Source: Colwellia sp. D2M02 (GTDB taxonomy: Bacteria > Pseudomonadota > Gammaproteobacteria > Enterobacterales > Alteromonadaceae). Taken from it: 64,000 bases of DNA. Under the pieces are notes generated by a model that saw only the letters and a program-made list of their open reading frames with translations, was not told where the DNA came from and did no database searches. The stretch lies in assembly GCF_018860755.1 (NCBI RefSeq), contig NZ_JAHKPW010000032.1, positions 1 through 64,000 on the forward strand, in the 5' to 3' direction. The position numbers were made by a program, and so were the translations under genes. Below, piece by piece: positions 40,301-49,702 of the stretch; the first letter of the stretch is position 1; each line of letters starts with the position of its first letter.

Positions 40301-41155
40301 CATTTTACCCAGTGCAATTGGCTCATCGGTCACCTCTTGCTCCATTGTTTCAACGACCGACTCAAGCCATAAAATTAACTGCGCCAACTCACTACGCCTT
40401 GTTTCTTGCTCCGTCCCTTTTTTCACTAAGATAAGTGCGGTTTCTAATAGAGCATTATGACTAGCTAAGTCAGTTTTAGCTTGCCGCGCCAGCTCAGAGA
40501 ATTGTTGTTTAATCTCGTTAACATCAATTAAGGCAATTTCACCACTGTGACCGATGGCTTTATTAAAACTCGACAAAAAACTACTTGGGGTTGCCCAAAA
40601 ATTGGCAAGTAATCTAAATTGCTCACTGTTATTTTTTGCGAGTTGGCGATACCAATCTTGGCAAGCTTGTAAAATGATCTCTTTCGTATCTGCAGCCATG
40701 TTGGCATTAAACGGCAAGCCACTTGAAAAAGCATATTGATTAAGGACCCGCTGACAAAAACCGTGTATTGTAAAAATGGCCGCTTCATCTAAAAATAATA
40801 GCGCACGTTTTAATAAAAACTCCCGTTTATCGGCATCAATAGTAGTATTCAAACGGGTAAAAAATTCACCATCACTCCCTTGTGACTCACATAACCCCTG
40901 CCAATTACTTAATGCTTCACGTAAAAAGCTGTCAATACGGCCACGTAATTCTTCAGTAGCATCTTTGGTGAAAGTCATCAGCAAAATCTGTTCAACTTTC
41001 AGCTCTCGCTCAAGCAATAAGCGTAAATAAATACGGGTAATATTGTAAGTTTTGCCTGTGCCTGCGCTCGCTTCAATTAAATGCTTACCACTCAGTTCAA
41101 GGGTTGCGGCATTTAAATTTTTCAAATTAAGTACAGGAGATGTCGCTAAGCTCAT
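37382..41155 (-). CDS. recB: Exodeoxyribonuclease V beta subunit RecB
   Basis: 3'-5' SF1 helicase and nuclease of RecBCD, which repairs double-strand breaks and degrades foreign linear DNA. It has 1257 residues (1180 in E. coli). Walker A AGTGKT is at 31-36; the UvrD-type DEFQDTDPKQF motif follows. The C-terminal nuclease site is intact: D1119 (GFIDLVF), D1132 and K1134 (CDYKSS), with the same 13 and 2 residue spacing as E. coli D1067/D1080/K1082. Start and end overlap recC (ATGA) and recD. Confidence 0.97.
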   Translation of the reverse strand: MSLATSPVLNLKNLNAATLELSGKHLIEASAGTGKTYNITRIYLRLLLERELKVEQILLMTFTKDATEELRGRIDSFLREALSNWQGLCESQGSDGEFFTRLNTTIDADKREFLLKRALLFLDEAAIFTIHGFCQRVLNQYAFSSGLPFNANMAADTKEIILQACQDWYRQLAKNNSEQFRLLANFWATPSSFLSSFNKAIGHSGEIALIDVNEIKQQFSELARQAKTDLASHNALLETALILVKKGTEQETRRSELAQLILWLESVVETMEQEVTDEPIALGKMPDAFFDGKRYGRSKFKEELLVAFDSVKAVKEQCKTIHNKIDKAKAYQLVRSGIYQMRATIIEQKQLFNMLDFDDLINTLAQCLANDEQGVLAAQLLAQYPVALVDEFQDTDPKQFGILQALYYGKKATQANAGLFLIGDPKQAIYGFRGGDVFAYLSARAGCDYHWLMDTNWRSTPEMIAGYNQVFVSKHSSIAAGEDNSEQALAQDQVFGYGIPYLPVLAGKKSSIKPQESTVLDSNKALQFIHFYDEENDNDKVGQSSRTYLASWCAAEISKLLSVNNQDNNSAEKIRPKDIALLVRDGAEAREIKQALQHAGLDSVFMSDRANLFYSAQAGQLLSLLKGILLVENERLFIAALGSGLLGFSADKLAALQQDEQAYQHLKFAFVDYRQQWQRQGFITMAINLMHQHFMVFDDDKDRALTNLLHLFEVLQAASQRHHQGQELLFWFEQQCRLDNPETEAELRLESDGDLIRIITQHGSKGLEYPYVFIPFATRHKDPMKFGPKSVSYIEYHDSNGQLILSLDGSKAAKQAMAEEAYAESIRLLYVAITRAEKRCYVLTTGFEKFHLSPLGNTLKWREDDNIITNLQSLKALCPDAIGITELSFSALAANNLINKDNACLNKTSYDEQNPLQASRFTGNIERDWWLSSFSALTRNIRHSGVSTPDRDADLYVSSETTAVSQSIRFKLSKGAHSGNLLHDIFELTDFSHANWQESIKWPLVKYGDLNQQANTQFSEDDLITWLDDVIAAPFIGENEDIENKGSLSSLSLIQTMRESEFYFPMQGEDSNALAKILTEHRKIKTATTSANSGDINIARAVQLPSYKKLSGMMHGFIDLVFEHQGKYYLCDYKSSHLGDRYSDYQPAALLDNVQGNYYDLQYLIYALALHRHLQQSLPDYQPEAHFGGVYYLYLRGMTANPQHAGAGIYYSAVTPQELTLLDQLFSGEKAQHSGTPVNKTDKTDKNIAKAEESTDE

Positions 41156-44100
41156 GATTTAGCTCCTTTAGCACTGGCTTTTTTTGTAGTTGATTTAACT
41201 TTTTCAACCACGTTATAAATATCGTCATAAACCGCCACTAAATCACGTTCATACTGACTATATTCGGGGCATGTTGGCCAAAAGTAACTGATATAAGGGT
41301 CTTCAGCAAAGCCTCGCATATTGATATCACCATGCCAAAAGCTTTCAAATCGCTCTTGGGTAAACTCTTCTACTTTACCCCATTTTTTAGCATAAACAGC
41401 TGCCGCTAATTCGCCGTTAAGCAACAATGGCTGCTGTTGTCCTTGGATAAAAAAGCTGACTAATTGTTTGAGTTTAGCGACTGGACTCTCAATTGCACTC
41501 ACCTGATATTTTTCAACACTTTGAGTTTTCGTATTAAAATAAATACCGAGATTTTCATCAACCGCTAACAGTGTTTCATTTATCCCGACCGATTGCTCTT
41601 GCAAAACTTGTAATATCAATTGATTAAGGTACAAGGTAAAAAGGTCTTTGGCTTTAGCTGTTGAACTGCGGTAATGCACTAATTTATTATTTTTAATAGG
41701 TAATTTAGTGTTTAGGGTTAGCTCAATCGCTAAGGGCGATAACAGTGCTAACGGTAAACTCACATCGATTAATTTAGGGTTATCAACGCCATGATTGCGG
41801 ATTTCTTCGCTAAAAATCAAAGTGTCTTGTACATATTCATCTAACACGCCAGGTGTTGTCGGTAAATCAGGAAATTTACCGGTTAACTGTGCATGTTGTA
41901 ATACCGCGGCAGTGTTATCAGCACGTGTAGTTTCTTGCGTAGATAAACAGCCCTCAAGCAATGCTTGGCGTACAAGGTAACTTTGCAAACGATCAAATTC
42001 AAATGGCTCAACGTCGTTTAGCATTACGCTGTCATTATCAAAATAAAGGTTCAAGTTTTGCTGTGCAAAAAGGCGTGCTGGGTGTTGAAAAAAACGTATC
42101 AACTGTTCTGTTGAGAGCACTAGGTGATTATTAAGATCTTGTATCTCAATGCTGCTCAACAGTTGCGCATTACTTTGCTCAGTAACAAGGCTACTTTGCT
42201 GTTCATTTAGACCTAAGGCTAACCAGCGGCTATCAAAGCTCGGCCAAGGGTTGATATTACTGCGATAATTATCAAGACTGAACGCTTGCATCGGTAATTG
42301 ATTGAGGTCTCGCTTATCATGGTCTGAAAACTGATAACCATACCCCTGCGTTAAATAGTCCATTAACTCTTTAAGTACAATAGACGGTTGACGCTCGTTG
42401 TTATTTTTTATATTGCGTCCTTGAAAGCTTAAATACAGTGCCTTACGAGCAGAAATAATGGCTTCAAGAAAGAGGTATCTATCATCGCCTCGACGAGACC
42501 TATCGCCTAATGCCACTGGGGTTAACGACATTAAATCAAAGCCAAGCGGTTGTCGCTGCCTTGGAAATTCACCGTCATTTAAGCCTAATACCGCAATCAC
42601 TTTAAATGGAATGCTACGCATTGGTAACATTGAACAAAAGGTCACTTGCCCTACCATAAACTGTTTACTGGCATCGCCTTCACTAAAGTGATTATTCAGG
42701 TAGTCAACAATAATTGTTAATGGCAAAGCTTCTTCAAAGTGTGCATGCTGGCAATGCTCCACTAAGCCAGCAATCGCCTGCTCAATTATAGCAATGCTCG
42801 CTTCACTATTAAGTAATTTATCATCAACACGGCTAAAGAGCGTGTCAAGCTGCCCTAACAGGAAACTTTGCCATTGCACGGCGCTACGTGGTGTATTTAA
42901 CTGTAAGCTAAAATGTTGCAGTTGTTCAATAAAGAGCATGAGCTGCCCTAACAGAATGGCATCATCACCTTCAACATGTGTTAGTAATAATTGTTGTTGA
43001 TAGACTTGCTCGCTATCGTTAAAAGCAAACCCGCGTAATAATCGCGATAAACCTTGTTGCCAAGTAAAGCTATTGCTTGCTTGCTCACCAATAAACTGCT
43101 GTTTATGCCGTGTATCTAAACCCCAGTGTACACTGGCATCATCAAGCCATAAGGTAATTTTATCTAAGTCATCAGCGCTGATAGAAAACTTATGACTGAT
43201 GGCAGGTAAACGAATGAAGCTTAGTAACTGTGATACGCCAAAGCGGCTGTCAGGTAATGCCAGTAATTCAGTAAAAGCGGCAACCAGTGGGTCGCTGTCT
43301 TTAGCGCTTCTATCGGCAATTGAACACGGTAGCGGTGGCACATCGTCACCAACATCTTGCCAACCCCGCGTAAATACCGCGTTTACATAGGGTGCATACT
43401 GCTCTATTTGCGGACACATCACTAGTATATCTTTTGGGGTTAAACTCGGGTCTTCATTAAACTGATGCAGTAAATAATCATGTAAACCTTGTACCTCACG
43501 CAGCGCACTGTGAGCACTACTGATAACAATAGAGTTATCGTGGGTATTCAGGTTATTGTTACCCTCTGTGCTATTGCCTATGCTATTCGCACTATTTTCG
43601 CGGGCATCACTTAAGGTTAAAATATCATTTTGTAGTTGTTGGAGAATGTTAAGCGATGGGGAGCCTGCCGCTGGCTCTACTGCATGAGTGATAGCATGAG
43701 CCTCTTCAAATAACTCGATATCTACGGTGCTGTAGCCTTGAATCATCGACAAAAATTCGCGACCTTGTTGACCTAAGTTTGCCAACAAAGGATTACCAAT
43801 AAAGCATTGCTCGTTTTCTGCATCGGCCGACCAATGACTTAGCTTAGCCAGTGCTTGTTTTTCTCTTTGAATGTCACCCCAATAAGAGAAACACGGATTA
43901 AGGTGAAAAAAGTGTACTTCAACATGTTCACTCAGCGCATTAATAAAGTCTAACCACATCGGCGCCATGGTATTTAAACCAAAAAAACTAATTCGCTTTG
44001 GGATAATTGCTTTTTTATCTGCCATATTAGCAATGGCATCACGCATTAACGCTACAGGATCATAAGGTAATTCTTGGGTTAATAATTGCCACAACCGTCC

Positions 44101-44697
44101 CTGCCATTTATGCTCTTGAAGTGGGTTGTGTTGCTGTTCACTACTTTGGTTTTCGTTATTTAATGCTAATGCAAAAGGTGATGTCGGTGAAAAATCACCT
44201 TGTTGCCATGCACTTAACCACTGTGGTCTAAAAATTAAATATTGCTCATACAAGTCAGCCATTTGTCGGGCTAATTGATAACGTTTTAATGCGGCTTGTT
44301 TATCAACGTTGTGTTGCTCAGCTATATGATCTACATCCGCTAACCAATAACGTGTTGCTGGCATAAAATCATCATCTTTTATCACAGTTTCAAGACCTAA
44401 CAGGTGGTAAATTCGCCACGCTAACACCTCTCTAGAATAGGGAGATTGGTCTGGAACCTTTTCTTCGCTAGCCAGCGAACGCATTAACTTCCAGAGAAAC
44501 TGAGCAGGTAACGCGTAACGGATATTCATGCTAATTCCGCGCTCATTCGCTAATGCTAAGTTCAGCCAATGTTGCATACCTGCATTTTGCACCACAATAA
44601 CATCTTGATTAAAAACACCGAGGGGAGAAATTTCAGAAATCTTGTTCAATAAAAGCAACAAATTTTCCATTTTGTTTGCAGGATAGAGGTAAATCAA
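41152..44697 (-). CDS. recC: Exodeoxyribonuclease V gamma subunit RecC
   Basis: Chi-recognition and scaffold subunit of RecBCD; 1181 residues (1122 in E. coli). Internal segments such as VVQNAGMQHWLNLALANERGI and VLGLNDGEFPRQRQPLGFDLM mark the family. The frame has no ATG at its start. I choose TTG 44697, two codons into the open frame, because AAGG lies 7 bases upstream and the N-terminus (M-I-Y-L-Y-P-A-N-K-M-E) then aligns with E. coli M-L-R-V-Y-H-S-N-R-L-D. First gene of the recCBD operon. Confidence 0.95.
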   Translation of the reverse strand: MIYLYPANKMENLLLLLNKISEISPLGVFNQDVIVVQNAGMQHWLNLALANERGISMNIRYALPAQFLWKLMRSLASEEKVPDQSPYSREVLAWRIYHLLGLETVIKDDDFMPATRYWLADVDHIAEQHNVDKQAALKRYQLARQMADLYEQYLIFRPQWLSAWQQGDFSPTSPFALALNNENQSSEQQHNPLQEHKWQGRLWQLLTQELPYDPVALMRDAIANMADKKAIIPKRISFFGLNTMAPMWLDFINALSEHVEVHFFHLNPCFSYWGDIQREKQALAKLSHWSADAENEQCFIGNPLLANLGQQGREFLSMIQGYSTVDIELFEEAHAITHAVEPAAGSPSLNILQQLQNDILTLSDARENSANSIGNSTEGNNNLNTHDNSIVISSAHSALREVQGLHDYLLHQFNEDPSLTPKDILVMCPQIEQYAPYVNAVFTRGWQDVGDDVPPLPCSIADRSAKDSDPLVAAFTELLALPDSRFGVSQLLSFIRLPAISHKFSISADDLDKITLWLDDASVHWGLDTRHKQQFIGEQASNSFTWQQGLSRLLRGFAFNDSEQVYQQQLLLTHVEGDDAILLGQLMLFIEQLQHFSLQLNTPRSAVQWQSFLLGQLDTLFSRVDDKLLNSEASIAIIEQAIAGLVEHCQHAHFEEALPLTIIVDYLNNHFSEGDASKQFMVGQVTFCSMLPMRSIPFKVIAVLGLNDGEFPRQRQPLGFDLMSLTPVALGDRSRRGDDRYLFLEAIISARKALYLSFQGRNIKNNNERQPSIVLKELMDYLTQGYGYQFSDHDKRDLNQLPMQAFSLDNYRSNINPWPSFDSRWLALGLNEQQSSLVTEQSNAQLLSSIEIQDLNNHLVLSTEQLIRFFQHPARLFAQQNLNLYFDNDSVMLNDVEPFEFDRLQSYLVRQALLEGCLSTQETTRADNTAAVLQHAQLTGKFPDLPTTPGVLDEYVQDTLIFSEEIRNHGVDNPKLIDVSLPLALLSPLAIELTLNTKLPIKNNKLVHYRSSTAKAKDLFTLYLNQLILQVLQEQSVGINETLLAVDENLGIYFNTKTQSVEKYQVSAIESPVAKLKQLVSFFIQGQQQPLLLNGELAAAVYAKKWGKVEEFTQERFESFWHGDINMRGFAEDPYISYFWPTCPEYSQYERDLVAVYDDIYNVVEKVKSTTKKASAKGAKS

Positions 44698-44953
44698 GAG
44701 CAAGCCTTACGCGCAGAATAATACATAACAAAGAAAGTAAATTTAATCACATCGATACCATGAACACTAGTAAAATCAGTGCGCTATTTATAAGGAATAT
44801 TGCATTGATAGCAAACAGCACATATTACAATTACTCACAGTTGGCTATAGATTTCTTACAGGGTAACGACACAATTACAACGGTCGCTCAACAAGCTTTT
44901 ACCTATAGTAGCGCTATTCAATTATTGCGCTACTGACAATCTTAGGTAAAAAA
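44698..44953. promoter_or_regulatory. Divergent promoter region between recC and the adenylation cassette
   Basis: 256 bases that must hold the recC promoter (leftward) and that of the four-gene cassette (rightward). A plus-strand open frame (44676-44936) runs through it but has no ribosome site and overlaps recC antisense, so I do not call it. I see no clear operator. Confidence 0.4.
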
Positions 44954-46612
44954 ATGGACTTATTTCATGACACTTTTTATAAATCAGCACAACAATATCC
45001 ACATAATATCGCGCTTTGTACGACAGAATACGGTCAAGAGTTACAATTTAGCTATCAAGAACTCTTAAACATTACCACACACTGGTCACAATATTTATTA
45101 CCTTTAAATACGCACTATAACCCCATTGCTATTTATGGTGGTAAACAGTGGCAAATGTACGCAGGTATTCTCGCCATTTTACAAACTACCGCCGCTTACG
45201 TGCCATTGAATAATAAGCAGCCTGCTGAAAGAAACTGTTCAATATTAAAGCAAATAAACTGTAAAATTTTACTGGTTGCTGCTGGAGAAGATCCGAGCCA
45301 ATTATTATTGCACTCTCAACCAATGACGGTAGTGTATTTAGGTCGTGATACGCCGCAGTGGTTACATAGTATTGAACAAAGCTCGCACCACCGCACTGTT
45401 AATATTACGCAAGAAAACCCAATTGTGCCTTGTAAAATAGAACCGCCCCTGACTAACAAAGCTGCATTTTGTGGCTCACATCCTGCGTATATTTTGTTTA
45501 CTTCAGGTAGTACAGGAGTGCCTAAGGGCATTGCGGTTAGTCATAATAATATTACAGGGCATTTATTTAATTTACATAAATTATTGCAGTTAAATGCTAA
45601 TGACAGAGTCAGTCAATTTTTTGAATTGTCTTTTGATTTATCCGTTCACGATATGTTCAGTTGTTGGTCAACAGGCGCGGCATTGTATGTAGTACCTAAC
45701 CAATATTTGTTATGCCCTATTACCTACATTAAACAGCACCAATTAACGGTATTTTCAGCGGTTGCTTCTACGTTATCTTTTATGGATAAATTGCGTCAGT
45801 TAACACCTGAGCAATTACCTGACCTGCGCATTAGTTGTTTTGGCGGCGAAAAACTATTAACTAGCCAAGCTTTAAAATGGCAGCACTGCGCACATAACAG
45901 TCGAGTAATAAACCTGTATGGCCCTACCGAGTGCACGATAACCGCGACGAGTTATGAATTAAACCTTGACGATATACCATTATCAGCTTCAGTGCCTATT
46001 GGTAAGCCACTTAATAATGTCATCGCAGTGCTAGTGAAAGATAACCAAATAGTAAGTCAAAAAAATACACTAGCGGAGCTATATTTAGCTGGAGAACAGC
46101 TGGTTTCAGGTTATTGGGCTGATGATATAAAAACCGCACAATCATTCATTACCTGCTCATTGTCTAACACATATTTACAACGAGACAATTTGTCAAAACA
46201 AGCGTTAACACGCTTTTATAAAACCGGCGATATGGTTTATTTAGATGAGCAGCATAATATTGTTTTTCATGGCCGTAATGATCACCAGTTTAAAGTCTCG
46301 GGTCACCGCGTAGAATCGGCAGAAATTGAGGCAGCCCTATTGAGTTTTCATCAAGACATCAGTTGGGCAACAGTAAAATTGATGTCAAAAAGCTCAAGCG
46401 CTAAAAGTAACCATATTGTTGCGTTTATTGAAGTCGCAAAGCACGTAATAGACCATTCACAGTTAAACAGCAAATCTCTTCGAAAGTACTGCGTCGAAAA
46501 GTTACCGCTATACATGGTACCTGACCAATTTATTCTCACGGAGCATCTTCCTCGAAATCTCAGCGGAAAAGTTGATGTAAAGCAATTAAAAACGCTACTA
46601 ACTGATGCCTGA
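44954..46612 (+). CDS. Stand-alone amino-acid adenylation enzyme, AlmE-like
   Basis: A 552-residue ANL-superfamily adenylating enzyme, with no condensation or carrier domain of its own. A3 core LFTSGSTGVPKG is at 181-192, A5 NLYGPTECT at 320-328, A7/A8 YKTGDMVYLDEQH and HGRNDHQFKVSGHRVE follow, and the A10 lysine is K539 (LSGKVDV). A4 carries D228 (FDLSVHD), the aspartate that binds the amino group in amino-acid-specific domains, so an alpha-amino acid substrate is likely. A free carrier protein, an LpxL-family acyltransferase and an ABC exporter follow on the same strand. The first three match V. cholerae AlmE-F-G in class and order of action. AGGT precedes the ATG. Confidence 0.8.
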   Translation: MDLFHDTFYKSAQQYPHNIALCTTEYGQELQFSYQELLNITTHWSQYLLPLNTHYNPIAIYGGKQWQMYAGILAILQTTAAYVPLNNKQPAERNCSILKQINCKILLVAAGEDPSQLLLHSQPMTVVYLGRDTPQWLHSIEQSSHHRTVNITQENPIVPCKIEPPLTNKAAFCGSHPAYILFTSGSTGVPKGIAVSHNNITGHLFNLHKLLQLNANDRVSQFFELSFDLSVHDMFSCWSTGAALYVVPNQYLLCPITYIKQHQLTVFSAVASTLSFMDKLRQLTPEQLPDLRISCFGGEKLLTSQALKWQHCAHNSRVINLYGPTECTITATSYELNLDDIPLSASVPIGKPLNNVIAVLVKDNQIVSQKNTLAELYLAGEQLVSGYWADDIKTAQSFITCSLSNTYLQRDNLSKQALTRFYKTGDMVYLDEQHNIVFHGRNDHQFKVSGHRVESAEIEAALLSFHQDISWATVKLMSKSSSAKSNHIVAFIEVAKHVIDHSQLNSKSLRKYCVEKLPLYMVPDQFILTEHLPRNLSGKVDVKQLKTLLTDA

Positions 46613-46716
46613 GCTACCTCACTAAAGTATCTCTAAAGAGCAGTTGTTCGTTAAACACCTGAATTTAGCTTAAAAAATAATTAATCACAAAAATATCAAA
46701 AGAAATTGGAGTATAT

Positions 46717-46944
46717 ATGCTGGTAAAACAAACCATTATCAACTTTATTCAAGAGAAAACTCATAGTAACGACATTGACTTAGAAATGAGCTTATTTGCT
46801 TCGATAAAGTCTTTTGACTTTATGATGTTGATGCTCGATTTAGAGCAGAAATTCAATATAGCGTTACCGTTAGAAGAAGCTTTTGAGCTAAGTACCCACA
46901 ATATTTGCCAATTTATTACTTGGGTTGAGAAACATGCCAATTAA
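46717..46944 (+). CDS. Acyl/peptidyl carrier protein, AlmF-like
   Basis: A 75-residue four-helix carrier protein. The phosphopantetheine serine is S32 in LFASIKSFDFMML, followed by the helix-II pattern MMLMLDLEQKFNI. The residue before the serine is Lys rather than the usual Asp of D-S-L, an oddity that might affect the choice of phosphopantetheinyl transferase. A clear TTGGAG ribosome site precedes the ATG. It presumably receives the aminoacyl group from the upstream adenylation enzyme and hands it to the downstream acyltransferase, whose start lies 11 bases inside its end. Confidence 0.8.
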   Translation: MLVKQTIINFIQEKTHSNDIDLEMSLFASIKSFDFMMLMLDLEQKFNIALPLEEAFELSTHNICQFITWVEKHAN

Positions 46945-47830
46945 AGCATCGACCCAGCAAAAACAAAAAACGGTAAACCTAAAGCATGCTTTGCTCAGTG
47001 TTTTGGCAAAAATGTTAATTACCATATTACGTATATTGCCCGCTAAAGTGCGAAAATCAAGCATTAAGCAACTAGGTAGGTTCATTTTACATTGCGCTAA
47101 AAAAACACGTTCTCGCGCTATTAATAATATTCAACGGGCTTTACCTGACTTATGTTTTAATGAAATGAAACAAATTGCCTTTGATGCCTATGCTAACTGT
47201 GCATTTGGCGTAGCGGAGTCTTTATGGCTTGATCAACTAGACCCTGAAATCTATTGTGATGAAGCAACACTTGAAATTTTACAATCAGGAGAAGGTGCTT
47301 GTATTGCCACAATGCATTTAGGCTGTTATGAAGCCGTCCCCTTAGCTATAAATAAGTTCTCAGGGCAGTCTGTAACGTTAACTAATGTGCCAGATTTTCT
47401 TGAGCAAGGCCTACAATTTTACGCTAAAGCAAAAATTACAGCGATTAATAAAAATGACAACAACGCCTTTGCGCAGCTGTTAAAGCATACAACTAGTAAT
47501 GCTTATATTTCATTACACTGTGATTTATATGCAAATCAAACTCCGGTTAACTTTTTCAAACAAACGACTAAAGCACCGTCTGGCGTAGTAATGTTAGCTA
47601 AGTTGAGCAAAAAGCCTTTATTACTTGCTTATTCTGTTTATCAAGCCGATGGCAGTATTAGTGTATTTTTTGAAACAATTGTAAGCAGCAACAATAGTGA
47701 AATTCAGCTAAACCAAGATAAATCCGTCGAAGATCTTATGGACATTATTTATCAACGCTTTGAACAAATCATTCAACAATATCCAAGCCAATGGTATTGG
47801 TCTTATAACCGTTGGCGTATTAGAAGCTAA
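46934..47830 (+). CDS. LpxL/LABLAT-family lipid acyltransferase, AlmG-like
   Basis: A 298-residue inner-membrane-associated enzyme of the lipid A late-acyltransferase family. An N-terminal amphipathic/hydrophobic segment (about residues 18-45) is followed by the catalytic HX4E pair, H128 to E133 (TMHLGCYEA). PARVRKSS-like and GRFILH segments near 40-55 are typical of the family. I use ATG 46934; an in-frame TTG at 46925 is possible. Placed directly after an adenylation enzyme and carrier, it more likely transfers an aminoacyl group than a fatty acyl chain, as AlmG does with glycine onto lipid A. This is inference from gene order and family. Confidence 0.78.
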   Translation: MPIKASTQQKQKTVNLKHALLSVLAKMLITILRILPAKVRKSSIKQLGRFILHCAKKTRSRAINNIQRALPDLCFNEMKQIAFDAYANCAFGVAESLWLDQLDPEIYCDEATLEILQSGEGACIATMHLGCYEAVPLAINKFSGQSVTLTNVPDFLEQGLQFYAKAKITAINKNDNNAFAQLLKHTTSNAYISLHCDLYANQTPVNFFKQTTKAPSGVVMLAKLSKKPLLLAYSVYQADGSISVFFETIVSSNNSEIQLNQDKSVEDLMDIIYQRFEQIIQQYPSQWYWSYNRWRIRS

Positions 47831-47848
47831 ATCACAAAAGTAATAACA

Positions 47849-49675
47849 ATGAATTCTACCAATAAACAAAGTACAACCTCTCATGAACATAGTAATCGTC
47901 GTCAATTATTACGGTTACTCAGCTATTACCGCGCTCATACAAAACTTATTGCGATTGCATTTTTAGGGCTATGCCTATTCAGCACCATTGATGCAGGCAT
48001 GATTTACTTTATTAAACCTTTAATTGATAACGGGTTAAGTAATGCTAATAGTGACACCTTAAAAATTGGCGCTATTTTAGTCGTTTTGATATTTTTATTT
48101 CGCGGTATAGCCAGCTTTATATCTAATTACACCATCGCCTATATGAGCAGTAAAATTACTTACTGTATAAGACAACAAACCTTTGAAAAACTACTGGTTT
48201 TACCTCGTAGCTTTTATGAAAGTCACAGTCGCGGTAGTATCATTTCAAAACTCATTTATGACACTGAACAAATATCACATGCCATTTCTAAAAGCGGTGT
48301 CATCATCGTCAGAGAAAGCATTATCATTTTAGTACTCATTGGCATGATGATTTATAACAGCTGGCAACTCAGCGCTATTTTTTTAATAATAGGTCCTGTT
48401 ATTACTTTACTGATTAACCGAGTTGCCAAACGTTTCAAACGTATTAGTAGCCAACTACAAGTAAGTATGGGTGAAGTAAGCTGCGCTACAGAACAAGCCA
48501 TAGTAAATCAACAAGAAATACTACTGCTCAATACCGCAACACAAATATGCACACAGTTTGCTAAGGTTAATAATAAAAATCGTCTACAACACTGTAAACT
48601 TGCTGCAACGAGCGCCCAAAACAACCCAATCATTCAACTCATAGCCTCTTTTGCAATAGCTGGCGTCTTACTATTAGCAAGTATTGAGCAGGTACTCAAC
48701 AGCTTAACACCAGGAACATTTACCTTAGTGCTCGTAGCAATGGCATCATTATTAAAGCCCCTAAAGCAGCTCACTAATGTTAATCAGCAATTACAAAAAG
48801 GCTTGGCTGCCGCACAAAGCTTATTTACTTTACTAGATGAACCGGTAGAGCAAGATAACGGTACTTTAACCTTACGTGGTGAGCAATTTACTATTCGCTT
48901 TAATCAACTCTCGTTTACTTACCCGAATAATCTTTATAATACTGCTAAAAATGCTGAAACACGCACTGAAAGTAAAGTGAAGGCAGCTATCAACAATTTA
49001 TCTTGTACTATTGCTGCTGGTAAAAGCATTGCCATAGTCGGTGAATCTGGTAGCGGTAAAAGTACCTTAACCTCATTACTACTACGTTTATACCAAGCAC
49101 CTAAACAAAGTATTTTTATTAATAACATTGCTATTGAAGAATATACGCTAAGCTCTTTACGAGCACACTGCGTATTAGTATCACAAAACATTGTGCTTAT
49201 TGATGATACCCTTGAAAACAACATTCGCTTTGGCTGTCATCACGCTATTACTGATGAAGATATTAAAATGGCGGCTGAAAAGGCGAATGTACTTACCTTC
49301 GCAGATAACATGCCGTTAGGGTTAGCAACTCCTGTCGGGGAAAATGGCAGAAACCTTTCGGGTGGTCAACGTCAACGCATTGCTATTGCGCGCGCGATAT
49401 TAAGAGATAGTCCAATTATTATACTTGATGAGGCAACTTCAGCACTTGATAACACCGCCGAAAAGTTTGTTAAGCAAGCGTTGGCGCAATTAGGTAAAAA
49501 TAAAACCATGATTATTATTGCGCATCGTTTATCAAGTATTAGTGAAGTCGATGATATATTGGTGATGCACCAAGGGAGATTAGTTGAACAAGGCTCGCAT
49601 CATGCATTGCTCTTAAAAAAAGGACATTATTATAATCTTTATCATGACGACGCATCACCTGAACTTATATCATGA
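47849..49675 (+). CDS. MsbA-like lipid-exporting ABC transporter
   Basis: A 608-residue half-transporter: six membrane helices (about residues 30-310) fused to a nucleotide-binding domain (about 345-595). Walker A is GESGSGKS at 398-405, the ABC signature LSGGQRQRIAIARAILRD, Walker B IIILDEATSALD and the H-loop IIAHRLS. Domain order and length match MsbA (582 in E. coli). It lacks the usual msbA neighbours (lpxK, kdsB), so it is probably a second copy devoted to the lipid made by the three genes upstream. It ends the cassette at a strong terminator. Confidence 0.82.
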   Translation: MNSTNKQSTTSHEHSNRRQLLRLLSYYRAHTKLIAIAFLGLCLFSTIDAGMIYFIKPLIDNGLSNANSDTLKIGAILVVLIFLFRGIASFISNYTIAYMSSKITYCIRQQTFEKLLVLPRSFYESHSRGSIISKLIYDTEQISHAISKSGVIIVRESIIILVLIGMMIYNSWQLSAIFLIIGPVITLLINRVAKRFKRISSQLQVSMGEVSCATEQAIVNQQEILLLNTATQICTQFAKVNNKNRLQHCKLAATSAQNNPIIQLIASFAIAGVLLLASIEQVLNSLTPGTFTLVLVAMASLLKPLKQLTNVNQQLQKGLAAAQSLFTLLDEPVEQDNGTLTLRGEQFTIRFNQLSFTYPNNLYNTAKNAETRTESKVKAAINNLSCTIAAGKSIAIVGESGSGKSTLTSLLLRLYQAPKQSIFINNIAIEEYTLSSLRAHCVLVSQNIVLIDDTLENNIRFGCHHAITDEDIKMAAEKANVLTFADNMPLGLATPVGENGRNLSGGQRQRIAIARAILRDSPIIILDEATSALDNTAEKFVKQALAQLGKNKTMIIIAHRLSSISEVDDILVMHQGRLVEQGSHHALLLKKGHYYNLYHDDASPELIS

Positions 49676-49702
49676 GTAAACACACGACATAATTACAGAT
49701 CT

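Noticed and set aside
44676-44936. 86-residue open frame between recC and the adenylation gene (internal ATG at 44760)
   Set aside because: No ribosome site at either ATG, overlaps the recC 5' end antisense, and occupies the needed promoter region. Only conservation could rescue it.
44954-46612. Adenylation gene as part of an NRPS siderophore cluster
   Set aside because: No condensation, thioesterase or receptor genes are present; the downstream LpxL-type transferase and MsbA-like exporter point to lipid modification instead.
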